A stretch of 64,000 nt of DNA, from contig DIUR01000033.1 in the NCBI GenBank assembly GCA_002428265.1, positions 372,001-436,000 of the forward strand, read 5' to 3'. This DNA is from Bacteriovoracaceae bacterium UBA6153. GTDB lineage: Bacteria; Bdellovibrionota; Bacteriovoracia; Bacteriovoracales; Bacteriovoracaceae. The notes beneath the pieces are model-generated. The model was not told the DNA's origin. It searched no databases and saw nothing but the letters and a program-made list of their open reading frames with translations. Positions 24,481 through 33,345 of this stretch are shown piece by piece. The translations under genes were made by a program, and so were the position numbers. Positions within the stretch are counted from its first letter, which is position 1; each line of letters opens with the position of its first letter.

Positions 24481-26101
24481 ACGTTTTGCTGTTTTCTCTT
24501 AATAAGTCGTTAACTGGGCCTTCTTCAATCACACCGTTTTCTTTATCCAAGAAAATCAGGTAATCAGAATGCCTTACTGTTGAAAGACGATGACTGGTTA
24601 AAATAATCGTTTTGCCTTTCATGATTGGATGCTTTTTAAGCTCCAGAATAATTTCTTTTTCTAAAATTAAGTCTACTGATGAAAACGGATCATCCCAAAT
24701 CAGGATTTCTGCTTCACTCATCAGACTTCTAACGAGACTCAGTCTTTTTGCCTGTCCACCTGATAAACGTTTACCGTTTTCTCCGACTTCCATTTTCATA
24801 AGATTTTCTAAATTGGATTCCAGATAATTGAGTCCCAGGATTTTTAAAATAACTTTGGCGTACTCTCGCTCCTCATTAGTTTCTTTTTTCCCAAGGAAAA
24901 TATTTCTCTCGATCGTATCGTTAAAGATGTATGGGTCCTGAGCAACGAGACTAATGTTTTTCCCGTGCTGTCTTAAAACCTCAGCGAGCTTTAAGAGAAT
25001 CTCACTTTTGCCATGCCCCGTTTTAGCAATTAAAACGTTCCATGAGCCAGGTTTGAAATTAACAGCAAGAGAGTTATCCCAAAATGGCAGTTTGAAATTA
25101 TTTTCAACAACTTCAGTGTTGAGATTTTTTAACTTCTCTTCAGCTTCAATTCTGGTTGTTAATGTCAGGTCTAATTCTTTTAATCTCTTCCATGATGCAT
25201 TAGAGCGTGAAACAACCACGCCAATCCATGAAAGATAGGCCATTGGTTCCATAAAAAGAAAAATGAATCCAGAAAAAAGAATCAGGGTCGTTGCCCCTAG
25301 ATTCTGATCTTTAATAATCAGCGCTCCCCAAAGAAGCGACATTCCAACTCCCAGGCCAATAAGTGGCATGGTGATCGAAACTCCTAAACTAGAGCGGTAA
25401 AAATAGTAAAGCTCTTTAAGAGAGAGCTCTGAAAACAATTTCATGAATGAGTCTTCAGAATGAAAATTCTTGATGGTTTTTTTACCAACATAACTTTCCA
25501 TAATAAGATTTTGCACTTCTCCCTGCATATCTTGAGTCAGCTTAAAATATTTTCTATTTTTTGAGACAACGACTGTAAAAATAATAAAGCACACCAGCAT
25601 CGGCGTCAGTGCAAGTAGTAAGTGTGAATTAAAGGCCACCATCTTTGGGATGAGAATACAAAACGCGATAATGAAGTTAGCACCCTGAAGACCAACAAAG
25701 CCAATCAAGGCCCTGATCTGATCAATATCCCCTGAGAGGTACTGAAAAAGCTGTCCTGAGTTCAAATGGCGAAATCTTTGAGGAGTATTCGATTCTAGCT
25801 TTTCTAAAAGTTCCGAGCGAAGAAATTTTTGTAATAGCCTTGCTGGATAAAAGAAAAGAATCCTAGAAGAAGTTCTAAAAACTAAAATTCCGAGAGCACA
25901 TAAAAAGAACAAACTAGGTTTTAATTCATTATGATCTTTCGCTACAAAATCCGCCAGCTCTTTTGCCATAAAAGGCAGCTGACTTTGAATTTCGTGAGTG
26001 GCAATAAGGGCGACGACTCCGAAAAAATAGTAAACTTTAAATTCTTTAAACTGTCCCCACAGGAGGCCCATGAAGTTGAGTGGCATTCGATTTTTCTGCA
26101 T
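24452..26101 (-). CDS. ABC exporter half-transporter, degenerate-site subunit
   Basis: This 549-residue partner has six membrane helices (about 20-290) and an ATPase domain. Its Walker A is AKTGHGKSE, where the first Gly is Ala. Its Walker B is ILIWDDPFSSVD, where the catalytic Glu is Asp. Its signature LSGGQAKRLSLVRSL is intact and the H-loop is SHRLST. With the altered LSLGQ in its partner, this gives one competent and one degenerate ATP site, the pattern of asymmetric exporters such as BmrCD and TM287/288. The start at 26101 has no clear Shine-Dalgarno; Met6 is an alternative. Confidence 0.87.
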   Translation of the reverse strand: MQKNRMPLNFMGLLWGQFKEFKVYYFFGVVALIATHEIQSQLPFMAKELADFVAKDHNELKPSLFFLCALGILVFRTSSRILFFYPARLLQKFLRSELLEKLESNTPQRFRHLNSGQLFQYLSGDIDQIRALIGFVGLQGANFIIAFCILIPKMVAFNSHLLLALTPMLVCFIIFTVVVSKNRKYFKLTQDMQGEVQNLIMESYVGKKTIKNFHSEDSFMKLFSELSLKELYYFYRSSLGVSITMPLIGLGVGMSLLWGALIIKDQNLGATTLILFSGFIFLFMEPMAYLSWIGVVVSRSNASWKRLKELDLTLTTRIEAEEKLKNLNTEVVENNFKLPFWDNSLAVNFKPGSWNVLIAKTGHGKSEILLKLAEVLRQHGKNISLVAQDPYIFNDTIERNIFLGKKETNEEREYAKVILKILGLNYLESNLENLMKMEVGENGKRLSGGQAKRLSLVRSLMSEAEILIWDDPFSSVDLILEKEIILELKKHPIMKGKTIILTSHRLSTVRHSDYLIFLDKENGVIEEGPVNDLLRENSKTYEYFQKQMV

Positions 26102-26166
26102 GCTTAAATATAATGAGGATCAGACAGCGTGTCTTCGTAAAAATTCGATAACACACAACAGAAAGT

Positions 26167-26195
26167 TTGACATAAAATCATCAAACTTTTAGTAT
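26167..26195 (+). promoter_or_regulatory. Candidate tRNA-Val promoter
   Basis: TTGACA (26167-26172, 6/6) and TAGTAT (26190-26195, 4/6) have a 17-base spacer, and the tRNA starts 24 bases further on. Confidence 0.5.
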
Positions 26196-26218
26196 GTGAC
26201 TTCCTCGAGATTCTTTAT

Positions 26219-26293
26219 TGGCGGATAGCTCAGTGGTAGAGCGCTTGGTCGACATCCAAGTGGTCGTAGGTTCGATCCCTATTCCGCCAACCA
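26219..26293 (+). tRNA. tRNA-Val (GAC)
   Basis: A full cloverleaf can be drawn: acceptor TGGCGGA/TCCGCCA, T8-A9, D arm GCTC/GAGC, anticodon arm CTTGG/CCAAG with loop TCGACAT, and T arm GTAGG/CCTAT with loop TTCGATC. The discriminator is A and CCA is encoded (26291-26293). The anticodon GAC reads valine, and A73/A35/C36 fit valine identity. Position 33 reads C instead of the near-universal T. A T-run follows the CCA. Confidence 0.88.
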
Positions 26294-26331
26294 CTTTTTT
26301 GTAACTAAAGCACCAATTAACTATTTATATT

Positions 26332-27765
26332 TTAGGCAGATATCTTCTTTTTTTGATTAGTTAGCAAAGTAATCCTCTCTGCAATATTGCCTAATGGCTC
26401 AACAAATTCTGCTGCCCCAATATGGATGGCCTCTTTAGGCATACCAAAAACCACTGATGTCTCTTCGTCTTGAGCAATAGTGCGCACACCTTGGTTTCGT
26501 AAGGCCAGCATCCCCTTTGCTCCATCTTTTCCCATTCCCGTGAGGATTATGGCAACAGTGTGAGTGTAGAGATTTTTAGCGAGAGCAAGAAACATATAAT
26601 CAACCGAAGGTCTGAAACGATTAACCGGCTCGTCTTGATTAATTTCAACAAAAGTTTTTCCTGCCTTTTGAACCAGCTTCATTTGAAATCCGCCTGGAGC
26701 AATTAAGACACGATTGATTTTTACTTCATCGCCATCAGCTGCTTCTTTAACTTCAAATGGACACAGATCATTCATTCTCTTAGCAAAGGCCAATGAGAAA
26801 ACTGCCGGAATATGCTGAACGATAAGCATCGGAGGAATCTGAGCTGGCATGGCCGTTAAAATATCTCTAATCGCTTCTGTTCCACCTGTTGATGATCCAA
26901 GAACAATAAGAGAGTCAAGATTACAAGTCTCTCTGGTCTGAGCGTATTGTATGCGTTCACGCTTTGGTTTTTTATTCATGTTCGACAATGCCGCCGTCTT
27001 CACTTTTTCAAGAATCATTGGCGTTACACTGGCAATTTCAGACATCTCAGGCTTTTGAATATAATCTACTGCTCCGTTTTCAAGAGCATCTAAAACCATC
27101 GGCCCCTCGGCCATACTGATAGAAGAAATCATAACAACAGGGATATGATATTTTGGAGCAATGATCGTTTTTAAAAGAGTCACTCCATCCATTTCGGGCA
27201 TGTGAATATCAAGCGTAATAACATCGGGTCTATGCTGATTGATAAGTGCTTCTACATCAGAGGGCTTTTCGGCCATCGCACAAACAATAAACTCTTCATC
27301 AGTTGAGAAAATTTTTGCCAGGATGTTTCTGATTGTTTTTGAATCATCGACGACCATGACTTTAATTTTCTTTGGTGCACTCACTTGAACGGGTTGTTCA
27401 ATGATGGCCACTCTTACTTTTCCAAGAACAGGCAAAAAGCAAACATCGACAGACATCTCTCTATCGATTTTTTTAACTGATTGAAATTTTCTTTTTTCAA
27501 TAAAAGTTGAAATCTCTGTCAAAACTTTTGACTTAGCAATGGCCTTAATATCAAGTTTCGAGAAATCGCATCTAAAATACTCTGTGACTGTTGCAAAGAT
27601 TTTATCAAAACTAGCAGACGTTACATCTGCTTTTTTCAAATAAACCCCCAGACAATCCATTTCTCCCATATGAAATGAGATAAACACATCACCAGGAAAA
27701 AGAGTTGTTAGAAACTCTCCTCCTTCTTTTTTAGACTGTGATTTTAGCGAAATCATCTTTTTCAT
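26332..27765 (-). CDS. cheB: Chemotaxis protein-glutamate methylesterase CheB with N-terminal extension
   Basis: This 477-residue cytoplasmic enzyme removes methyl groups from, and deamidates, chemoreceptors. Residues about 1-130 are an extension I do not recognise (PGDVFISFHMGEMDCLGVYL). Residues about 133-250 are a receiver domain (KVMVVDDSKTIRN, phospho-Asp in ITLDIHMPEMDG). Residues about 285-470 are the methylesterase, with catalytic Ser (LGSSTGGTEA), His (VQHIP) and Asp (GMGKDGAKGM). The start overlaps the cheR-fusion stop (ATGA). It is the last gene of the che operon. Confidence 0.93.
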   Translation of the reverse strand: MKKMISLKSQSKKEGGEFLTTLFPGDVFISFHMGEMDCLGVYLKKADVTSASFDKIFATVTEYFRCDFSKLDIKAIAKSKVLTEISTFIEKRKFQSVKKIDREMSVDVCFLPVLGKVRVAIIEQPVQVSAPKKIKVMVVDDSKTIRNILAKIFSTDEEFIVCAMAEKPSDVEALINQHRPDVITLDIHMPEMDGVTLLKTIIAPKYHIPVVMISSISMAEGPMVLDALENGAVDYIQKPEMSEIASVTPMILEKVKTAALSNMNKKPKRERIQYAQTRETCNLDSLIVLGSSTGGTEAIRDILTAMPAQIPPMLIVQHIPAVFSLAFAKRMNDLCPFEVKEAADGDEVKINRVLIAPGGFQMKLVQKAGKTFVEINQDEPVNRFRPSVDYMFLALAKNLYTHTVAIILTGMGKDGAKGMLALRNQGVRTIAQDEETSVVFGMPKEAIHIGAAEFVEPLGNIAERITLLTNQKKKISA

Positions 27766-29630
27766 TTTGTACTCAAATACCGATTAGACATGTAAGGAAA
27801 ACTCGTTGCCGGAACGACATCTGAAGCACGCACTTTAAGCGGGTGCTTTAAGTTTCCTTTTTCTCCCAGGTCTTCCAGAAGTAATTCACATCCTCTCCAG
27901 TCTGAAATTGCTTTTGCCGCATGCGCAGAAGTATTTCCATAACAAAGAAGAGAAGCTGGTCTATCGCCATATTTCTTATGGATCATTGAAAAATATTTCT
28001 TAAAATCTACAAAGTAAATTTTATTTGCTTCAAGAGTCATGTTCATATCGTCAAAGAAGACAACTGTTTTTCTGAAATCTCTTTGGTGCTCTTTTACGAT
28101 TCCTTCCAGAATTTCGCCCTGTCCTTCAAAGAAGATCATAGTTGGTGGCTGACTATTGTCGAGCTCTCCAAAAAATCCTTTAAAGACCGGAAGATCAGAA
28201 AGAGATCCGAACATAAGTCTGATTTTTGTCTCTGGTGTTTTAATCACAAAAGTTTTCTGAGCTTCTTTGTCAAAGCTCGAAACTGCAGTAACTCTCTTTG
28301 TACTTCCATAGATAGATTTCAGTTTTGTTCTGATTTCTTCTCCGCGCTCTTCAAGATTGCTTAGTGCTGGCTTTTCAACGTAGTCACTAGCACCGAACTT
28401 AAAGGCCCTCATCGCTGTATCAGAGTCCGCTCTTGAAGCAGAAGAAATAATCATAACAGGAGGATGTGATTTAGAATGATTCTTTTCAAGATAAGCAACA
28501 CCATCCATTTCAGGCATGTGAATATCAAGAGTCATTAAATCTGCTTTTAGCGTTTTCATTTTCTCCATTGCATCTTTACCGTTAACGGCCGTGCCGACAA
28601 CTTCAAATCCATGCTCTGGTGTTAAAACTTTTTTAAGCAGTGTTAAAATACTTGGTGAATCGTCTACGCAGATAACTTTTAACAACTGAGGCATTGAACT
28701 CACAGGAGCTGCACCAACAGAGGTCACAGTTGTTCTTGTAGGCATTGGCAACACGTTACTTACTGGGGCGACTGCTACTTTATGAACATAGGCAGATGGA
28801 CCGATTGAAGAAATTTCCAGCTTCATTCCTGAGAGTGGCTCAGAAATCCCAGAAAAGAAAATTCCATGCGGCTGTAGTCTTGCCACTAGTTCTTTTGAAA
28901 TAGCTTCGATCTGGTGTGGTTCAAAATAAATGAAAACGTTACGGCAAAAAATGACATCAAACTTTTGATCTTTAACGGCTTCACTAATCTTTAAAAGGTT
29001 TCCTGGTCTAAATTCGCACTTAGATTTAAGAACCGTTTTAACCTTAGCATACATGGCGATCTCGCCACTGCCTTTTGCCCAATTATTCCCCATAAAGTTC
29101 ATAGGAATTTCTTTAATTTCGTTTTGGTGATAAACACCATTATTGGCAACCTTAACTGATTCACCATCAATATCTGTTCCCAGGATTTTAAACGTCATTG
29201 TTGGATCAATTTGAGAGAGATGAAAATCTAAGAACATTGCAAGTGAGTAAACTTCGTGTCCGCGGCTGCAAGCTGCTGACCAGATTGAAATTGTTTTATC
29301 GTTTCTTTTCTTAACGGCAGCAACCAAGTCTGGAAGCTTATTTTTTAGAATTTCAAAATGTGGAAACTCTCTGAAAAAGAAAGTATGGTGAGTCGTAATG
29401 AGTCCGACCAAAATATAAGATTCATGATCCAGGTTTTTATCAATGTAAGTGCTGTACTCTTGAGCAGATTTTAATCCCAACTCCATCATACGTTTCTTTA
29501 CACGAGTCTCAACCATATAGGCCTGTTTTTCACCTAAACGGTTTCCTGAGATTTTATGAACAACATTTGAAACTTTTTCAATTAATGCTACAAAATCTTT
29601 ACTCACAATTCCTGCAACTGCTTGACTCAT
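27762..29630 (-). CDS. cheR: CheR methyltransferase fused to receiver and degenerate CheB-like domain
   Basis: This 622-residue protein methylates chemoreceptor glutamates. Residues about 10-290 are CheR, with an N-terminal helical domain, TTHHTFFFREFPHF and the SAM motif AACSRGHEVYSLAM. Residues about 315-435 are a receiver (KVICVDDSPSILTLL, LMTLDIHMPEMDG). Residues about 450-610 align in order with the methylesterase domain of the adjacent CheB, but Ser, His and Asp are gone: GSSTGG reads MFGSLSDL, VQHIP reads IFFEG, and GMGKDGAKG reads CYGNTSAHAAK. It is therefore probably a pseudo-enzyme. It lies between cheW and cheB in the operon. The known families fit CheR-REC; the third-domain reading is my inference. 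Confidence 0.88.
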   Translation of the reverse strand: MSQAVAGIVSKDFVALIEKVSNVVHKISGNRLGEKQAYMVETRVKKRMMELGLKSAQEYSTYIDKNLDHESYILVGLITTHHTFFFREFPHFEILKNKLPDLVAAVKKRNDKTISIWSAACSRGHEVYSLAMFLDFHLSQIDPTMTFKILGTDIDGESVKVANNGVYHQNEIKEIPMNFMGNNWAKGSGEIAMYAKVKTVLKSKCEFRPGNLLKISEAVKDQKFDVIFCRNVFIYFEPHQIEAISKELVARLQPHGIFFSGISEPLSGMKLEISSIGPSAYVHKVAVAPVSNVLPMPTRTTVTSVGAAPVSSMPQLLKVICVDDSPSILTLLKKVLTPEHGFEVVGTAVNGKDAMEKMKTLKADLMTLDIHMPEMDGVAYLEKNHSKSHPPVMIISSASRADSDTAMRAFKFGASDYVEKPALSNLEERGEEIRTKLKSIYGSTKRVTAVSSFDKEAQKTFVIKTPETKIRLMFGSLSDLPVFKGFFGELDNSQPPTMIFFEGQGEILEGIVKEHQRDFRKTVVFFDDMNMTLEANKIYFVDFKKYFSMIHKKYGDRPASLLCYGNTSAHAAKAISDWRGCELLLEDLGEKGNLKHPLKVRASDVVPATSFPYMSNRYLSTK

Positions 29631-29664
29631 TACTTACCCCGGATATCTCAAAATTTAATAACGA

Positions 29665-30165
29665 TTAAGCAGATTTTTTCATTCCACTGATTGCTTCCAT
29701 ATCCTTCAGGTCTAGAACCTTTGCGATATCAAGAAGAACAGTTAAAGAGTGCTCTTTTTTGTAAACCCCAAAAATAAAGTGAGTGTTTACTTGATTTTCA
29801 ACTTCCGGCATTTCACTGACTTCATCACTTGAAAAGGCCAGAACTCTATTGATGGAGTCAACAACCACACCAATATTCATTCCACCGATATCAACGATAA
29901 TAACAGCTTCTTCTTTATCTTTACGTGCATCTACTTTGAGTTTCTTTCTCAGATCGACAACCGAAATAACCTGTCCTCTAAGATTCATGATCCCAAGAAA
30001 ATGTGGAGGTGATTTTGGAATGGGTGTTGTATCAGGAACAGAGATCACTTCTCTAACCATCAACAGAGGAATTGCGTAGTCTTCTTGCCCTAAGCTAAAC
30101 TCGATATATCTGTTAAGCTCTGAACTCACTGTCTTCTTCATTTTTGTAACATTATCTTTTTCCAT
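29665..30165 (-). CDS. cheW: Chemotaxis adaptor CheW
   Basis: This 166-residue cytoplasmic coupling protein links chemoreceptors to CheA. I chose ATG 30165 because AGGAG stands 7 bases upstream; a longer frame would run back into cheA. It has the CheW fold markers YIEFSLGQEDYAIPLLMVRE, MNLRGQVISVVDLRKKL and IGVVVDSINRVL. It lies 10 bases after cheA. No chemoreceptor gene is in the window, so receptors must be encoded elsewhere. Confidence 0.93.
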   Translation of the reverse strand: MEKDNVTKMKKTVSSELNRYIEFSLGQEDYAIPLLMVREVISVPDTTPIPKSPPHFLGIMNLRGQVISVVDLRKKLKVDARKDKEEAVIIVDIGGMNIGVVVDSINRVLAFSSDEVSEMPEVENQVNTHFIFGVYKKEHSLTVLLDIAKVLDLKDMEAISGMKKSA

Positions 30166-30175
30166 TTTAATACTC

Positions 30176-31963
30176 CTATGCGGCCTTTTCATCTATAAAG
30201 TTAGATTTTTTCTTTTTCATTGAACCAGCAAATAGTTCTACCAGATCGAGAATGAAGGCCGGACGGCCATCTCCCAAGATCGAGCTTCCCATAAAACCTT
30301 TCTGATTTTTAATTTCTTCACCCAGCTTTTTAATAACAACCTGCTGCTGGTGAAGAATATCATCAACCAGGACTGCGAAACTTCTTTCATTATTATTAAC
30401 AATAATGGCAATTTGCTCATGAATAGGCCTATCCACAACAGTCCTCTGTAATGCTTTTGAAATTTTAAACAGAGGGATAACTTCTCCTCTGATTTTCAAG
30501 CAATCACCCACACCATTTACGTGGTGAACGAGATCCGCTGTCGGCGAAAGCGATTCATAAACTTGTCCCAATGGAATAATGTAGCGTTCATCACCAATCT
30601 TAGTAACCATGGCTTCAATGATTGCCAGAGTTAAAGGAAGAACAACTTTAAAGACCGACCCTTCACCTAATTTAGTAATAACTTTTACTTCACCAGAGAG
30701 TTTTTCAATATTTGTTTTTACAACGTCCATCCCAACTCCTCGTCCTGAAATTTCTGAAACTTCAGACTTCGTAGAAAATCCCGGATGGAATATAAGATTG
30801 ACGATATCGCTGTCACTCATTGTAGCGTTAGCAGAAATAACCCCTTTTTCAATCGCTTTTTCACGGATGATTTTTGGATTGATCCCTTTACCATCATCGC
30901 TAATTTCAATCACAAGGTTATTGCCTTCGTGGTGAGCTTTAATCGTTACGATACCTTCTTCACTTTTTCCTGCTTTGATACGGTCTTCTGTCGTTTCAAG
31001 TCCGTGGTCAACTGCATTTCTAACAATGTGAACAAGAGGATCTGCTAAATGCTCCAGAACCGTTTTATCGATTTCTGTTTCTTCACCTACTAACTCTAGT
31101 GTTACTTTTTTATTCAAGGCCTTTGAAGTATCACGAACAATCCTCTGCATCTTTTGTAATGTCTGCTTAAGAGGCACCATTCTCAAACTCATTGAGATAT
31201 TCTGAATTTCTTTTGAAAGTTTTGCCAGATGAGAAAGCGACTTTAGCATAAGTGGATTTGAAACTTCCTCTCTGTGCTGATTAAGCACGGTTTGAATAAT
31301 TACCAACTCTCCAACCACATTATTGAGCATCTCAACACGTGCAAGACTCACTCTGATACTATCTTCTTCGTTCCCTTTAGCTGCATGAACAACGGGTGGA
31401 GCTGCCTTCTTTTCGGCGATCTCTATAACTTCGGCGACTACTGGAACTGATGCGGCCGGAGCATTGAGGTTATCTTCAAAACTCTTTAATAGTGCAATAT
31501 CTTCTGCTGATATTTCTTCTTCACCAAAAGCAGAAGATTCTGGTTCAGCTTCCATAACTGGAGCTGACTCAACTAAGTTGCCACTTAGAGCAGACTGAAT
31601 TTTTGTAATAATTTCTTTTGAATCAAATCTTGAGTTCAGGTCCATGTTAAGCATTCTGATCATAACGCTTACGTGGTCATTACATTCAAGCAGAAGTGAA
31701 ACGATAGAATCCGTGATTTCCAGTTTACCTTCTTTTAATTTTAAAATCAGGTTTTCCATTTCATGAGTGAACTCTGCCACATCACCAAAACCGACTGCTC
31801 TCGAAGTTCCTTTAAGATTGTGAGCAAGTCTGAAAATCTGGTTCATCAAATCAACATTATTTTTGTCACCTTCAAGTGCCAAAAAGGCCTGTTCTGAATC
31901 ATCCAAAAGCTGAAGAGCTTCAGTAAGAAAATCTAATTTTACTTCTTTTTCAAAATCATCCAT
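30176..31963 (-). CDS. cheA: Chemotaxis histidine kinase CheA
   Basis: This protein of about 595 residues autophosphorylates and feeds the response regulators. The domains are an Hpt with phosphoacceptor RLAHNLKGTSRAVGFG (about residue 50), a dimerisation helix pair (VEMLNNVVGELVIIQTVLNQ, about 210-280), the ATPase core (VRNAVDHGLE, SDDGKGI, GRGVGMDVVK) and a C-terminal CheW-like domain. The CheY-binding P2 domain between Hpt and dimerisation seems absent or reduced to an acidic/alanine linker. The frame is open from a GTG at 31969; ATG 31963 has the better-spaced GGGA. It is the first gene of the che operon, with a sigma-28-like -10 box upstream. Confidence 0.93.
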   Translation of the reverse strand: MDDFEKEVKLDFLTEALQLLDDSEQAFLALEGDKNNVDLMNQIFRLAHNLKGTSRAVGFGDVAEFTHEMENLILKLKEGKLEITDSIVSLLLECNDHVSVMIRMLNMDLNSRFDSKEIITKIQSALSGNLVESAPVMEAEPESSAFGEEEISAEDIALLKSFEDNLNAPAASVPVVAEVIEIAEKKAAPPVVHAAKGNEEDSIRVSLARVEMLNNVVGELVIIQTVLNQHREEVSNPLMLKSLSHLAKLSKEIQNISMSLRMVPLKQTLQKMQRIVRDTSKALNKKVTLELVGEETEIDKTVLEHLADPLVHIVRNAVDHGLETTEDRIKAGKSEEGIVTIKAHHEGNNLVIEISDDGKGINPKIIREKAIEKGVISANATMSDSDIVNLIFHPGFSTKSEVSEISGRGVGMDVVKTNIEKLSGEVKVITKLGEGSVFKVVLPLTLAIIEAMVTKIGDERYIIPLGQVYESLSPTADLVHHVNGVGDCLKIRGEVIPLFKISKALQRTVVDRPIHEQIAIIVNNNERSFAVLVDDILHQQQVVIKKLGEEIKNQKGFMGSSILGDGRPAFILDLVELFAGSMKKKKSNFIDEKAA

Positions 31964-32002
31964 ATTCACTTTCCCAATAGAAATTCAATTTTTCACATTT
32001 AT

Positions 32003-32010
32003 TTATCGGA
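32003..32010 (-). promoter_or_regulatory. Sigma-28-like -10 box upstream of cheA
   Basis: TCCGATAA on the minus strand matches GCCGATAA at 7/8 and stands about 40 bases before the cheA start. The expected -35 position reads CATATCGT, a poor match, so this is tentative. Confidence 0.35.
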
Positions 32011-32123
32011 AGGATTTGAAGACGATATGAGCACTATTTAAGTTAATTTTTTATAGTTTAGGGCCCTAATATGGTGATATCTGCATTATTTCTTCGACAA
32101 ATGTCGTCATATGGACTTTTTTT

Positions 32124-32151
32124 TTGATTCTTCCCCAATAATGGATATAAT
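32124..32151 (+). promoter_or_regulatory. Promoter of ilvE
   Basis: TTGATT (32124-32129) and a perfect TATAAT (32146-32151) are 16 bases apart, 38 bases before the start codon. Confidence 0.6.
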
Positions 32152-32189
32152 AACTCCACTTTTCGTTATCACTTTTATGTAGGAATACT

Positions 32190-33275
32190 ATGACTCAATT
32201 AAATATAGACCCAGCTCTCGCTAGCGCTATTAAAAATTTCCAACTTCCAGAAACTCTAGGATTCGGAAATGTTATGGCACCGGTGATGGCAAGCTGTGAG
32301 TATGAAAATGGCAAATGGGGTGAGTTAACACTGCTTCCTTACGGCCCGATTACAATGTATCCAACTTCAAAAGTTCTTCACTATGCTCAAGAAATTTTTG
32401 AAGGAATGAAAGCCTACAGAGTTAATGGCAAAGGGCCTTTCATCTTCCGCCCGGAAGAAAACTATTTAAGATTCAACCGCTCTGCTGAGCGAATGGCGAT
32501 GCCACATGTTCCTCATAGCATTTTCATGAAATCTGTTTTTGAATTAACTTCATATTGCGCTAATTTTGTTCCAAGAAGATCAGGTGAATCACTCTACCTT
32601 CGCCCCTTTATGTTTGCTTCAGAAGAATCTCTTGGGATTAAGCCGGCCGAAAAATTCCGTTTTATGGTCATTGCTTCTCCATCTGGATCATACTTTTCAG
32701 ACACTACAGTAGGTGGAATTTCAGTTTATATTGAAAGAGAAAATGCCCGTGCCTTCCCAGGTGGGACTGGTTATGCAAAAACCGGTGGAAATTATGCGGC
32801 CGGACTCTCTGCTGCTATTAAAACAAAAAACTTAGGATTCGTTCAAACTCTGTGGCTTGATGCCAGAGAAAAAAGATACGTTGAAGAAATGTCTGGGATG
32901 AATATTTTTGTCGTCATCAACAATGAGCTTGTCACTCCGATGACTGGCAACACTATCCTCGATGGAATTACCAGAAAATCTATCATCACTCTTGCCCGCG
33001 ATATGGGCTACACAGTGGTTGAGCGCAATATCGATATCAACGAATTGCTCTCAGAAATTAAGGCCGGAAGATGTACTGAAGCCTTTGCATGCGGAACGGC
33101 CGCTATCATCTCTCCTATCAATTATTTCGGTGAAGCAACTGGTGAGCGATACCCACTTCATCACCCGGATGGAAAGATCGCTATGCTTTTAAGAGAAGGT
33201 CTTCTTGCTATTCAAGAAGGACGCGTTGATGACAAGCATAAATGGATTGCTGCAGTTGAGCCAAAAACTTTATAA
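32190..33275 (+). CDS. ilvE: Branched-chain amino-acid aminotransferase
   Basis: This 361-residue PLP enzyme of fold type IV interconverts Leu/Ile/Val and their 2-oxo acids with glutamate/2-oxoglutarate. The type II BCAT signatures are present: LPYGPITMYPTSKVLHYAQE, FEGMKAYR, RPEENYLRFNRSAERM, the PLP-lysine region YAKTGGNYAAGL and a late ACGTAAIISPI. The length is typical. AGGAA precedes the ATG, and a good promoter lies just upstream. It is a single-gene unit with a hairpin after the stop. Confidence 0.95.
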   Translation: MTQLNIDPALASAIKNFQLPETLGFGNVMAPVMASCEYENGKWGELTLLPYGPITMYPTSKVLHYAQEIFEGMKAYRVNGKGPFIFRPEENYLRFNRSAERMAMPHVPHSIFMKSVFELTSYCANFVPRRSGESLYLRPFMFASEESLGIKPAEKFRFMVIASPSGSYFSDTTVGGISVYIERENARAFPGGTGYAKTGGNYAAGLSAAIKTKNLGFVQTLWLDAREKRYVEEMSGMNIFVVINNELVTPMTGNTILDGITRKSIITLARDMGYTVVERNIDINELLSEIKAGRCTEAFACGTAAIISPINYFGEATGERYPLHHPDGKIAMLLREGLLAIQEGRVDDKHKWIAAVEPKTL

Positions 33276-33296
33276 ATGTGTCTGAGATAATGGCGC

Positions 33297-33325
33297 GGTC
33301 AGCAATGTCTTTCAACATGCTGACC
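33297..33325. terminator. Hairpin after ilvE
   Basis: GGTCAGC (33297-33303) pairs with GCTGACC (33319-33325). With one bulged A, the stem continues as ATGT/ACAT around the loop CTTTCA. It lies between the convergent ilvE and ferredoxin genes and could end transcription from either side. No T-run follows. Confidence 0.45.
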
Positions 33326-33345
33326 AACGTTTCGAGTTTGCCTAA

